Source: Ignavibacteria bacterium
GTDB lineage: Bacteria; Bacteroidota; Ignavibacteria; OLB7
Direction: 5' to 3'
Length of the DNA stretch: 64,000 bases
Assembly (NCBI GenBank): GCA_020635205.1
Contig: JACKAE010000001.1
Span: 744,001 to 808,000 of the forward strand
Shown: piece after piece, positions 25,581 through 36,300 of the stretch
Position numbering within the stretch: position 1 is the first letter of the stretch
How the letters are laid out: every line of letters begins with the position of its first letter
The notes under the pieces: model-generated
What the model was told of the DNA's origin: nothing
Database searches by the model: none
The model's input: the letters and a program-made list of their open reading frames with translations, nothing else
Position numbers and translations under genes: made by a program

Positions 25581-26651
25581 ATGAGTATCGGCGAACAACT
25601 ACGTAGCGCCCGCCAGGAACGCGGGTTCTCGCTTGAAGATATCGCGCGACTGACGTACATCCGCGTCAATCATCTTGAAGCCATAGAACGGGGAGACTAT
25701 TCCTCGATTCCGGCGTCGCGTCTTCAGTACTTTATCAAGGATTTTGCGCGCCACGTCGGATTGAATCCAGATGCCTTAGTAGGAGATTTACCCGATACAT
25801 CTGCACCACTTCCTTCCCCTCCAGTACCTGAAAAAACTAAACTTCCTCGCCCGAACATTTCCATACCCAAGCCAAAACGAAAAGAGGAAGCAAAGAAGGA
25901 GGATAGAACAACAGATGAGAAATCTTCCAGTGCTTCTATTCCAGTCTCTTCTCCCCCGGCAGTCTCAGGTGAACCAAAACGTCGCCGACCTCGCTACCGA
26001 CCGATTGACCAAGGAAACCCAGTTTTAGCTCGTGCGCTGATAATGGTAGCGGCTGCTCTGCTCGTAGGGCTTGGTATCTACTATATAGCTGGAGGATTTG
26101 ACGATTCTTCAGAGAGCACTTCCAACGTTATCGCTAACGACACTGCATCGCCAACGCGCATCCTCTCCCGTCCGGACGGATTAGAAGATTCTGAGGGTGA
26201 AGAGGTTCCCGTTGGAGATAGTGTGGTTCTTGAAGGACGCTTTGTCGACCGTGTTTGGTACAACATCAAGATGGACGATCAACGTGAGGATGAGGGAATT
26301 CTCGACAGCGGTGAGGTACGAACCTGGAAAGCATCGGAAAAATTTGCAGTCTCGCTTGGGAATGCGGGGGGGGTAGAATTCAAGCTCAACGGTAAGTCGA
26401 TAGGAGCACTTGCTCCTCTCGGGAAATCGATTAGAGGAAAGATCATTACTGCCGAAGGTGTTGAGGGAGTTGGGGGAGCTTCTGCCCCAACGCAAACTCA
26501 GCCCACACAGTCGGCGCAGACTTCGCAACCGCGGCGGCGTTCAACTTCAACGCGGAAGAATAATCGCAGCCAAGAGAAGAGTAGCGATGGGGGGATTCAG
26601 CGACCGAAACCGGCACAGACGGAGCCTCGGAACGTAGTGGAGCCAGATTAG
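25581..26651 (+). CDS. RodZ-like protein: HTH domain, membrane segment, DUF4115
   Basis: A 356-residue bitopic protein. Residues 1-70 are an Xre-type helix-turn-helix (IGEQLRSARQERGFSLEDIA, ARLTYIRVNHLEAIERGDYS). A Pro/Lys-rich linker precedes a single membrane helix (ALIMVAAALLVGLGIYYIA, about 153-171). The periplasmic part contains a DUF4115 domain (VLEGRFVDRVWYNIKMDD to GVEFKLNGKSIG) and a low-complexity Gln/Arg tail. This is the RodZ layout, a partner of MreB in rod-shape control, although no mreB is nearby. Divergent from the kynurenine genes. Confidence 0.86.
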   Translation: MSIGEQLRSARQERGFSLEDIARLTYIRVNHLEAIERGDYSSIPASRLQYFIKDFARHVGLNPDALVGDLPDTSAPLPSPPVPEKTKLPRPNISIPKPKRKEEAKKEDRTTDEKSSSASIPVSSPPAVSGEPKRRRPRYRPIDQGNPVLARALIMVAAALLVGLGIYYIAGGFDDSSESTSNVIANDTASPTRILSRPDGLEDSEGEEVPVGDSVVLEGRFVDRVWYNIKMDDQREDEGILDSGEVRTWKASEKFAVSLGNAGGVEFKLNGKSIGALAPLGKSIRGKIITAEGVEGVGGASAPTQTQPTQSAQTSQPRRRSTSTRKNNRSQEKSSDGGIQRPKPAQTEPRNVVEPD

Positions 26652-26672
26652 ATTTAAGGCTGTTGAGTGAAT

Positions 26673-27560
26673 TCAGGGAGATTGTTTCTTCCCCTGCAAC
26701 CAGAGCCGAGGTACACTAAGAAGTTTCCGGTGCAGAGGGACGAAGGCACGCCGGGAGAAGACATCGTAATCGTTCTGTTCAATAGCCCCGAGAATTGCTG
26801 CGTAGTTGTGGCTCATCAGTTGCACAGTAAGTTGGCTATCTGGCTCTAACATCGGAATGCCGCTGTTGGCTGAGGAGTAATATTGCCGTGCCCTGTCGAT
26901 CTGGAAGCTCATAAACCGTCGGAACTCTGGAGTAATTCTTCCCTCAACCAAGTCCCAATTCTCCAAACCAAACTCTTCCAGTTCTTCTTGTGGAAGGTAG
27001 ACGCGGTTCATCGCGACATCTTCCCCTATATCCCGAAGAATGTTCGTAAGCTGCATTGCAATCCCAAGGTCAACTGCTCGGCTGTCGGCATCTTGGTCGC
27101 GATATCCGAAGATGCGACTTGTCATCAACCCAACGACCGAGGCCACTTTATAGCAGTAGCCGTACAGTTCATCAAATGTCTCAAATCGGACAGTGGAGCG
27201 GATGTCACTCATACACCCTTCTATCAGAAGTTCCGGTAACTCCTTCGGAATATCGTACCGGTTTAGGACATCAGCCCAGGCGAGCATTACCGGTTCTTTC
27301 TTCTTCTCTCCACTGTACACCGATTCTAAATCATTTCGCCACTGCGAGAGCGCTCGTTCCATGGCAATGTTTGCCATCGGATTATCAGGCTCCCCATGCT
27401 CGTCGGCAAGGTCGTCAACGTAGCGGCAGAAAGCGTAGACCGCGTAACACGCAGCCCTCTTTTGCCTGTTCAGAAAGAGGGAGGCAAAGTAGAATGTCCG
27501 GGCGTGAGTTGCTGTCACGCTCCGGCAATAATCGTAGGCCAGCTCAATTTCAGGTTCCAT
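26673..27560 (-). CDS. crtB: phytoene/squalene synthase
   Basis: A 295-residue prenyl transferase that condenses two GGPP (or FPP) molecules. The first Asp-rich motif is CRYVDDLADE and the second QLTNILRDIGEDVAMNRVYL; CRSVTATHARTFYFASLFL at the start fits phytoene synthase better than HpnC/HpnD, but squalene synthesis cannot be excluded. No desaturase or cyclase gene is adjacent. ATG 27560 (MEPEIELAYDYC) is preferred to 27578. Convergent with the RodZ-like gene. Confidence 0.9.
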   Translation of the reverse strand: MEPEIELAYDYCRSVTATHARTFYFASLFLNRQKRAACYAVYAFCRYVDDLADEHGEPDNPMANIAMERALSQWRNDLESVYSGEKKKEPVMLAWADVLNRYDIPKELPELLIEGCMSDIRSTVRFETFDELYGYCYKVASVVGLMTSRIFGYRDQDADSRAVDLGIAMQLTNILRDIGEDVAMNRVYLPQEELEEFGLENWDLVEGRITPEFRRFMSFQIDRARQYYSSANSGIPMLEPDSQLTVQLMSHNYAAILGAIEQNDYDVFSRRAFVPLHRKLLSVPRLWLQGKKQSP

Positions 27561-27708
27561 AGTGAGTGTCTGATTCAAATCACGTGATTGTCTTCAGGCA
27601 AACGGATTGTATTTTCAGGCTTCACGTTCTGCGCAGACAGAACAACTATGTGATACGTACGATGTATCGAACGAAACAGTTCTGGTCTGCAATACGATAG
27701 AGAAGCGA

Positions 27709-27756
27709 AAGGAGTGTAAAGCGGGAAGAAATAAGGAGTGTAAAGCGGGAAGAAAT
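27709..27756. repeat. two tandem copies of a 24-bp unit upstream of radA
   Basis: Two identical 24-bp copies (27709-27732 and 27733-27756) beginning AAGGAGTGTAAAGCGGGAAG, followed by the first 4 bases of a third. They lie in the divergent crtB-radA promoter region, and each carries an AAGGAG ribosome-site-like core far from the start codon. Confidence 0.9.
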
Positions 27757-27817
27757 AAGGTAGACACAGAAGGGGAGCCTTACCTGCCTCCACTGCTCCA
27801 CGATGCTGAAAGAAATT

Positions 27818-29179
27818 ATGGCGAAACAACGCACAAAGTACGTCTGCAATCAGTGTGGTGCAACTTCTCCTCGATGGTTGGGTAAGTGCCCGAACTGTGA
27901 CGCTTGGGATAGCTACGTCGAGGAAATGATTGTCTCCGAGCCTACGGCAAATAGTCGTGGGGCACGGTCGAGTGCCACCTCAGCGAATGTTACCTCCCTC
28001 GCAGAAGTCTCCGTTGAAGAGGCTTCCCGCATCACAACTGGTATTCAGGAGTTTGACAGGGTGTTAGGGGGGGGGATCATGCCCGGCTCGATTATTCTGG
28101 TTGGAGGAGATCCGGGTGTCGGTAAGTCTACATTAATGGCGCAGATGTGTGCTGGGTTAGATGGAACTACTGTCCTCTACGTTACTGGCGAAGAATCGCT
28201 CAGGCAGGTGAAACTTCGTGCAGCTCGACTTAGCGTTGACCTTCCCTCGCTTCTCCTTTTGGCTGAGACAAATCTGGAACTGATTCTGAATGCAATAGCT
28301 GGCACAAATCCAGATATTGTGATTGTCGACTCGATTCAAACAACCTATCATCCCCGTATCGAGTCGGCTCCCGGATCGGTCTCGCAGGTGCGGGAGTGTA
28401 CGGCAATGTTGATGCGCTTAGCTAAAGATCAAGGTGTGGCAGTCTTTGTCGTGGGGCACGTAACGAAAGAGGGAGCGATTGCCGGCCCCAAAGTTCTCGA
28501 ACATATGGTCGACACGGTCTTACAGTTCGAGGGGGAGCGGACTCACCTCTACCGAGTGTTGCGGACAGCCAAGAATCGGTATGGATCGACTAACGAGATT
28601 GGCGTCTTCGAGATGGGGGAGAAGGGACTGGTGGAAGTGGCCAACCCGAGTGCTCTCTTCCTCTCGGAACGGAACTATGGTGCAAGTGGCTCGGCAGTAG
28701 CAGCCACTATGGAGGGAACGCGACCAATTCTGGTGGAGACGCAGGCATTGGTGACCCGAACCAGTTACGGAGTACCGCAGCGAACGGCAACCGGGTTTGA
28801 CTATAAACGATTGCAAATGCTCCTTGCCGTTCTCGAAAAACGCCTCGGCTTGCGGCTTGGTGAGCACGACGTGTTTGTCAACATTGCCGGTGGCGTTCGG
28901 GTCGATGATCCGGCGGTTGATCTGGCTGTAGCTGCTGCAATTGTCTCAAGTTTTCGAGATATACCGACTGATTCCAGTACGGCAATTATCGGTGAAGTTG
29001 GATTAGGAGGGGAAATACGGGGTGTAGCTCATGTGGAGGGAAGGGTTGCCGAGAGCGTTAAGCTGGGATTTGAAACGGTTGTGATGCCAGCCATAAATCT
29101 GAAAAAGATAAGTCGACGCAACGGAGTGAACTTTGTGGGGGCGGCGAGTGTATTGGAGGGGATTAACGGAGTACTGTAG
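27818..29179 (+). CDS. radA: DNA repair protein RadA
   Basis: A 453-residue RecA-like helicase that helps branch migration. Parts: N-terminal zinc finger CNQCGATSPRWLGKCPNC, Walker A GGDPGVGKST (about residue 96), KNRYGSTNEIGVFEM (the RadA-specific KNRFG motif, here with Tyr) and a C-terminal Lon-like domain (AGGVRVDDPAVDLAVAAAI). ATG 27818 starts the zinc finger directly, so the extra five codons from 27803 are dropped. Full length. Confidence 0.97.
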   Translation: MAKQRTKYVCNQCGATSPRWLGKCPNCDAWDSYVEEMIVSEPTANSRGARSSATSANVTSLAEVSVEEASRITTGIQEFDRVLGGGIMPGSIILVGGDPGVGKSTLMAQMCAGLDGTTVLYVTGEESLRQVKLRAARLSVDLPSLLLLAETNLELILNAIAGTNPDIVIVDSIQTTYHPRIESAPGSVSQVRECTAMLMRLAKDQGVAVFVVGHVTKEGAIAGPKVLEHMVDTVLQFEGERTHLYRVLRTAKNRYGSTNEIGVFEMGEKGLVEVANPSALFLSERNYGASGSAVAATMEGTRPILVETQALVTRTSYGVPQRTATGFDYKRLQMLLAVLEKRLGLRLGEHDVFVNIAGGVRVDDPAVDLAVAAAIVSSFRDIPTDSSTAIIGEVGLGGEIRGVAHVEGRVAESVKLGFETVVMPAINLKKISRRNGVNFVGAASVLEGINGVL

Positions 29180-29300
29180 CGAGAGTTCTTAGAGTTGGTA
29201 GAGTGAAGAGTTTATAGAGTAGGACGAGTGAGTCGTACGGGGCAAAATCTTCGCTCAACTACCCTTTTCCAAGATCAACCATCAACTATCAAATCTTTAT

Positions 29301-30089
29301 ATGAGCGAATTGTTTTCTGATCCCACAATCTGGGCAGGTTTAGCGACACTGACCGTTATGGAGATTGTGTTGGGGATCGACAACATTATCTTTATCTCGA
29401 TTCTTGCGGCGAGGTTACCCCGCGAGAGACAAAGCCAAGCACGACTTGTTGGTCTTAGCCTTGCTGCAATTACCCGCGTTCTGCTCCTTCTCGGGATATC
29501 TTGGCTCGTAAGTCTTACCGCTCCCTTTGCAACAATTTTCGGACACACCTTCTCTGGTCGCGACTTGATTCTGCTTGCTGGAGGAATCTTTCTCGTCTAC
29601 AAGGCGGTGAAGGAGATTCACGAAAAGCTGGAAGGGGAAGGGGATGAATCAGAAGAAGGGAAGGCAAAGGTGACCTTCACATCAGTTATTGTGCAGATTG
29701 TCCTGCTCGATATTATCTTCTCGCTCGACTCAGTAATTACAGCGGTTGGGATGACGAATCATCTCTGGGTGATGATTACTGCCACACTAATTGCACTGGG
29801 GGTAATGATTTGGGCTGGTGGGAAGATTGGGGATTTTGTGTTGCAACATCCTACCGTCAAGATGCTCGCCCTCGCCTTCCTTCTGTTAATCGGCGTCTCC
29901 CTCTCAGCAGAAGCATTTCATAAGGAGATCCCAAAAGGATATATCTATTCTGCAATGGCCTTCAGCGTTTTGGTAGAGTCGTTGAACCTGATCTCACAAA
30001 AACGGAAGACAAAGAAAAAGGGAATCAAGGTCGAGCCTGTCCAATTACATCAGAATGTGGTTGGAATGGACTTAGAGAATGAGGAGTAA
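29301..30089 (+). CDS. TerC-family integral membrane protein
   Basis: A 262-residue protein with about seven hydrophobic segments. The two family signatures are MEIVLGIDNIIFISILAARL near the N terminus and LDIIFSLDSVITAVGM about residue 150, whose Asp residues are thought to bind metal. Between the halves is an acidic loop (EGEGDESEEGKAK). TerC proteins are linked to metal (Mn) export or metalation of secreted proteins and to tellurite resistance in some plasmids; no ter operon is present here, so a housekeeping metal role is more likely. Confidence 0.93.
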   Translation: MSELFSDPTIWAGLATLTVMEIVLGIDNIIFISILAARLPRERQSQARLVGLSLAAITRVLLLLGISWLVSLTAPFATIFGHTFSGRDLILLAGGIFLVYKAVKEIHEKLEGEGDESEEGKAKVTFTSVIVQIVLLDIIFSLDSVITAVGMTNHLWVMITATLIALGVMIWAGGKIGDFVLQHPTVKMLALAFLLLIGVSLSAEAFHKEIPKGYIYSAMAFSVLVESLNLISQKRKTKKKGIKVEPVQLHQNVVGMDLENEE

Positions 30090-30317
30090 ATTAGTCGCAA
30101 AAACTACAGGGTAAAGTTTAGCGACCGGACGAATAAATCCCTTGCATAGCCTCTGCAAACACCGTATCCTTGCTTTCCCGGTTGGGGAGCAATCGGACTT
30201 TTGTGCAATAACTATTAGGGAAAATCCTTATCGCTTAACTGTTACCGTATTACAAAACCAAGTGGTCACGTCTGTAAGACCAATTAGCCTGTACGCATCG
30301 TAGTGCATTTGCATCGC

Positions 30318-30337
30318 GTGCAGGTCGTGACCTGCAC
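30318..30337. promoter_or_regulatory. perfect palindrome upstream of sprA
   Basis: Two 9-bp arms (GTGCAGGTC and GACCTGCAC) separated by GT. It lies 26 bases before the preferred TTG start of sprA, or inside the frame if translation begins at GTG 30303. Could be an operator or a hairpin in the leader; no matching second copy was noticed. Confidence 0.4.
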
Positions 30338-30362
30338 TATCTATGTTTATGTTTCGGAACCG

Positions 30363-33300
30363 TTGAGCTATAGAAGATCATCCATAGGAACCCTGATTGC
30401 GTGGAATGTGGCAGCCTTGCTGCTCCTCTTCGTTTCAATCCTCCCAATGTATGGGCAGACCGACACTGCAAAGCAGGAACCGGTTGTGCCTGTGACCACC
30501 CACCCACGAGTTCCACTCTCGCCACTTACTGATCCGTTCCCGTACGGTGCATACAGGCACTTAATTGAGTTCGATTCCAATACAGGGAATGTGGAACTCT
30601 ACGAAGAACTTCTCGGCGTTCCGTTCGGACAGCCCCGCACTCTCTCTTTAGAAGAATATATCAGTCGTCGGCAGGAAGAAGAGCGGCAGCGTATGTGGGA
30701 AGAACGAGCCGGAAAGTACAAGCTCTACGCACCTGAAGAGAAAGATAGTGCCATTTCTGCCTCGGCAATGCTCGACAGTCTCCTGAAGGGGGGAGGTGCT
30801 CCCTCAATCAAGATTCCGTTACCACAAAGTTTCAAGACGCTGTTTGGCGATCCATCGGTTGACATTAACGTCAACGGAAGCGTGGGACTAACCGCTGGGT
30901 TTCAGGTAGATAAGAACAACTTGACTTCGATCAGCTCTCTCGGCTCTACGCAGGCTGCACCATTTTTCGATCAGAATATCCAAGTCTCAGTTACCGGCAA
31001 GGTTGGGAATAAGTTAAAGTTGAGTACTGACTTCGACACGCAGCGAGCGTTCGATATCGATAACCAGCTCAACATTAAGTTCGGCGGACAGGGGACGGAG
31101 AACGACGACGCGATCATCCAGTTTGTGGAGGGGGGGAATGTTTCCTTGCAGACGCCAAGCACTCTTATCGGGGGAAGCCAGACACTCTTCGGCGTGAAGA
31201 CGGGAATGAAGTTCGGCAAGCTCCTCTTGACAAACATTCTCTCACAGAAACGAGGGGAGCGGCGCGTTGTAAAGGTTTCGGGGGGATCGGTGAAGAACAC
31301 CATCTGCATCCGTCCCTACGAATATGCCCAGAACCATTTCTGGCTTGATACGATCTATAAGTCATTCTACGACGATTACTACGCCAACACGCCCCCAGCC
31401 GCCACACCCCGCATGGCAAACTTCAAGATCACCGACATTGAAGTATATGAGCAAGTAACGGATGGGTCAACTCCGTCACAGTTCAGTGCCGTTGCTTACG
31501 CTGATCTCGTTCCAATCCAAGCCGGAAGCAGGTACGACAACGCGTTGCGAAATCCTACTACCAGTGCTGGAAGTGGAGTTGTGCAGCGAGGGTCGTTTGT
31601 TCGCCTTGAGTTAGGGCGAGGTTTCCTCTACAACGAGCAGCTTGGCACGCTCACTATCCGCTCGCTTCAACGAGATAAAATTTACGCAGTTGCCTACCGG
31701 ACTGCCGACGGCAAGGCACACGGCGAGCTTTCCAATACGCGACCCGACAGCAATACGGTTGCTGTGCTGAAGTTGATCTACGTGAACAACATGCAGCCGA
31801 GTTTTGCTACCCTCTGGTCGCGTCAAATGAAAAACATCTACCAGATGCAGGGGGTGCGGAACGTTGACCTGGATAATTCCACCATTCGCATCACGTATGG
31901 TGTTCCACCCGACACGAGCGAAGTCTTTCCTGTTGGCGGAGGGCGTCGCATAGTTGAGGTGTTGGGGGTTGACCGGGTGAACACTTCCAATCAGTCGACT
32001 CCAGACGGAGTGTTTGATATTCGGGTTGCCGAGTACTTCGATCCTGAAACGGGAGAAATAATCTTCCCCTCAAGCGAGCCATTCCGCAAACAGTTGCGGA
32101 ACAAACTTGGGCCAGAAGCCGAGCCGTTTGTTCTGAGTGCGATCTACGATCAGACGCGGGACGAAGCGCAGAGAGACACGCGCGTTGGAAAGTATTCGAT
32201 ATGTGGTGAGTTGGCTGGGACGGGAGGAAATCGTATTTCACTTGGAGCGTTTGGTGTTGCACAAAATTCTGTGCGGGTGTTGAAGAATGGCGAAGCACTG
32301 ACCGAGAATGTGGACTACCGGGTCGACGCAAACTTTGGTGTAGTCACGCTGATCTCTAACCGGGCAAACGCTGGCACAGGAGACTTAGAAATCGAGTTCG
32401 AGCAAAACGATCTCTTCACTACATCGGTGAAGACCTTGATTGGAATGCGTGCCGACTACGATCTCTACACCAAGCGGCGCGTCAACTCCAAGCTCGGCAT
32501 GACATTGATGCGCTACAGTCAGTCTCTCCCAACAGACAAAATTCAAATCTATTCTGGTGAAGAGCCAGTGTTGAATACTGGCATTGGTTTTGATGGATTT
32601 GTTAGCTACGAGGCAGATTTCCTGACTGACTTTGTCAACGCAATTCCTTTCCTCAAGACCGAGGAGAAATCGCAATTGACCTTCAGCGGTGAGTGGGCGG
32701 CAATGTTGCCGGAGGCGAAGACACAGCAGGAGTTGATTGATATTGACAAGGATCAGACCGTTGCCTACATCGATGATTTCGAATCGGGGGCGAAGCGGCA
32801 GATTCAACTCGGCATCAACTACACACTCTGGCATCACTCAAGCCCACCAGTAGATGACGCAATTGGCTTTGACGACACAAGCCGTGTGCAGAACAAGGGA
32901 CTTTTCTGGTGGTACAATCGTTCTCCGGCAAACACAGAGACTCAAGAAATCTGGCCGAGCCGTGATGTGCTGAACGGCTCCTCGACTTCATCAGTTCTCG
33001 ACGTTCTCTTCGACCCGAATCGTCGTGGCATCTACAATCCGAACGTCAGCTACGAGAACAGCCCGCCGCGGAACGAGGCGTGGGGTGGAATGCTGCGGAG
33101 TCTCTCCTTCTTCACCACCAACTTGAACGAAGAGAATATCGACTATATCGAGATTACACTCAACGCATCGCAGTTCGAGCCGGGAGCAACGAAGGTTTAT
33201 CTCGACCTCGGGCAGATTTCTGAGGATGTGATTCCGAACTTCGTTCTCGACACGGAAGATGGGGTAACACCGCAGAACCCGCAGCGGGACGATGTGTTAA

Positions 33301-36300
33301 ACGATGGGGAGGATATTGGCTTTGACGGATTAACCGACGAGCAAGAGCGGGAAATCTATGGGGTCAACGAAGACGATCCAGCCCGAGATAACTATTCCTT
33401 CGATGCTTTCAGAAGTGATAACCCCGAAGACTATACGCGGGTAAATGGTTTGCAGGGAAATGTTGGTCAGGAGCGGGGGCCATTTCCCGACCAAGAAGAT
33501 TTGAACAACAACCGGAATGTCGATCTGGACAATTCCTACTTCCGCTACGAGATCGATCTAAATCCCGATCCACTCACAAACCCGCAGATTGTTGGCTCTG
33601 GCTCGGGTACGTGGCGTCAATATCGAATTCCACTTCGCACCGGCTTCTCAACTGTCGGCACACCATCCTTTGCGAACGTGCAGTATGCCCGCCTCACTAT
33701 CAAGAGTCCTTCAGCCGTTCACGTTCGGATTGCGGAGATGAATCTTGTGGGGAGCGATTGGCGGAACATGGATCTTGAAGTGGGAGATACCACAATTGAT
33801 CCTAAGCTCGATATCTCTTTTGTGAACCGTGAGGATAATGGTGCTGCCCCAGACTTCTACACACTCCCTCCCGGAGTGGAGTCGGAGCTTGATCCGTTGA
33901 CATCACTTCGGAAGAACGAGCAATCTCTTTCCCTTACTGTCAGCGATTTGCAGCGGGGAGAGTCACGCGGAGCGATTCGAGTTCGTCCGAGATCATTCGA
34001 TGTCTTCAACTACGAGAAGATGCGCTTCTACTTGCACGGCGCAGGAGATATGGACGATGGCGTGATACCGGGACAGCAACCGAAAGTTGTTGCCTTCATC
34101 CGCTTCGGTTGGGATTCGTTGAACTACTACGAGTATCGCGTGCCGCTGCTGCGGGATTGGAATGCCTACGAAATTGACTTCGATGATTTAGCCGCAATTA
34201 AACAGGGGACAGACCTCAACACTGTCAACGAATTCCCATTAGCAGACAAGCCGGGGCACAGCTACGTTGTGCGTGGACTTCCTTCCCTTACTCGCGTGCA
34301 GTTCATTGCATTCGGTGTTGTAAACGAAGCGTGGCCAGGTGCATTGAAGACAACGATGTGGGTGAACGAGCTTCGCGCAGTGGGGGCGCAGGGTGGAGCC
34401 GACTGGGCAGCCACGGTATCTGCATCAGCAAAGCTGGCTGACTTTGCTGCGGTTAACTACAACGCCTCGCGTCGCAACCCGAACTTCCACCGACTGGAAG
34501 AGCGATTTGGTGACCGTGTGGAGCGGACGAACTGGGCGGTGAACTCCAACTTTAATATCGAGAAGTTCCTTCCGGAATCGATGCAGCGAGGTTCGTCGAT
34601 ACCCTTAACGTACAGCCATACTGAACGGGTAGAGAATCCACAGTATATCGCCGAATCTGATGTTGACGTGGAGGCGGCTGCCGAGCGGATTTTAGGTGAT
34701 GTCACGATTCCACAGACCGAGGCGCAGCGCCGTGCCGACAGTCTGCGTCGTTCCACAGAAACACTTGTAGTTCAGGATGCGTTGGCCTTCAGTGAATTCA
34801 AATTGAAGTTCCCCGGCGAGAGTTGGGTGATTTCCGACATCGTCAACAACTTTAATTTCGGCTTCCGCTATGACCAGGCTCGCGAGCGTTCACCATTGAT
34901 TGAACAACGTTTCCGGTGGCAGTGGGATTTCAACGGAGCTTGGGGGACACGGATTCCAGAGAACTTCGACGTGAAGCCGTTCAGAAAGCTGCTCGACTCC
35001 GTACCTGTTCTCGACTTCTGGAAAGACTTCCAGATCAACTTTCTCCCAAACAATGTTGGAACAAGCATTACGCTTCACCGAGAGCGGACAACCGAGAAGT
35101 TGCGTGAGTTAGCTGAGCCATCACCAGTAGTTCGCGATTTCCGTGCATCTCGGGGAGCGAACTTTGACTGGCCAATTATCCGGGGAGGAATCATTAACCC
35201 CACAATCAACTACACCCTGAATGTTCAAAGTTCGCTAACCCACTTGGAGACCGACGATATTGGAATTCAGCGGAGTGGATCGGAGTTAGCAGGACTTCTC
35301 TTCTTAGATGAAGGGCGACTCTTCAACTTTGGTCTGGACAACAATATGACCCAGGCTTTCAACTTTAACTCGCGGCCTCGCATTCCCTTTATACCCTATG
35401 CCGATCAATTCTTCAGGCCCACAGCCACCTACAAGGTTGACTATGAGTGGCACGATCAACTTGGTCCAACAATTGGAGAGGGAAGTTTCACTAAGAGTGC
35501 AAAGTATCAAGGGCGGGCAACGCTCGGCATGACAATCATGGCGAAGTTGCTGGGCGAGGTTCTGTTTGGCGACAGAACAATCGGCAGACGTGGAGGGCGG
35601 ACGCCGGAGACTGACACCACTGCAAAAGGACCGATCAACTCTATCCTGCGCGTCTTGATTAAGGCTCCGTTACTCGACTGGGATCAATTCACACTCAACT
35701 TTACCCAGAACAACACAGCGAAAAATGATGGTGTTCTCGGTGGAACCGGACTCTCCAATCTGTGGGGGCGTTCGCTTCTCTTCCGCTCGGAAAGTCCTGA
35801 CTTCGGACCTGGGTTAGCCTACCAGCTTGGGTTGATTCGATACCCGCACGGAACGCTTTCGTTTCCGTGGTTTGGGAGTGAAGTTGATCGTGGACTTCGA
35901 GCACCCGGCATCAACGTGATTGACAACTACAGTCAAGAAAATAATCTGACGGCGAACACAAGTCGCCAGCTTTTCCCCGGCATGACCTTAACGTTGAATT
36001 GGAGCACTAAGTGGGGGATGAATCAGAACTACTCAGTGATTGCTAACGATGTTGGTGTTCCCGACTACAGAGATTATTTCACTACCGGGAACTTGAGCCG
36101 AACATACCTGAGTTTGCCGGTCTTCTTCGACAACGATATAGAGGGAGTTGTCAATGCCTATGCTGCAAGGAAGGGGGGGATTGCCGTTCCGGTTGATCCT
36201 GGACCAACTCCTACGCCACAGCAACAGGAAGAATACAATCAGGCATTGACAGCCTATAACAGACTGATTACAGAGACGTTGTCGGAGGTATTTGAGGAAG

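Noticed and set aside
30090..30302. Possible RNA gene or riboswitch between terC and sprA
   Set aside because: No cloverleaf or known riboswitch core could be drawn; only a palindrome near the sprA start was supported.
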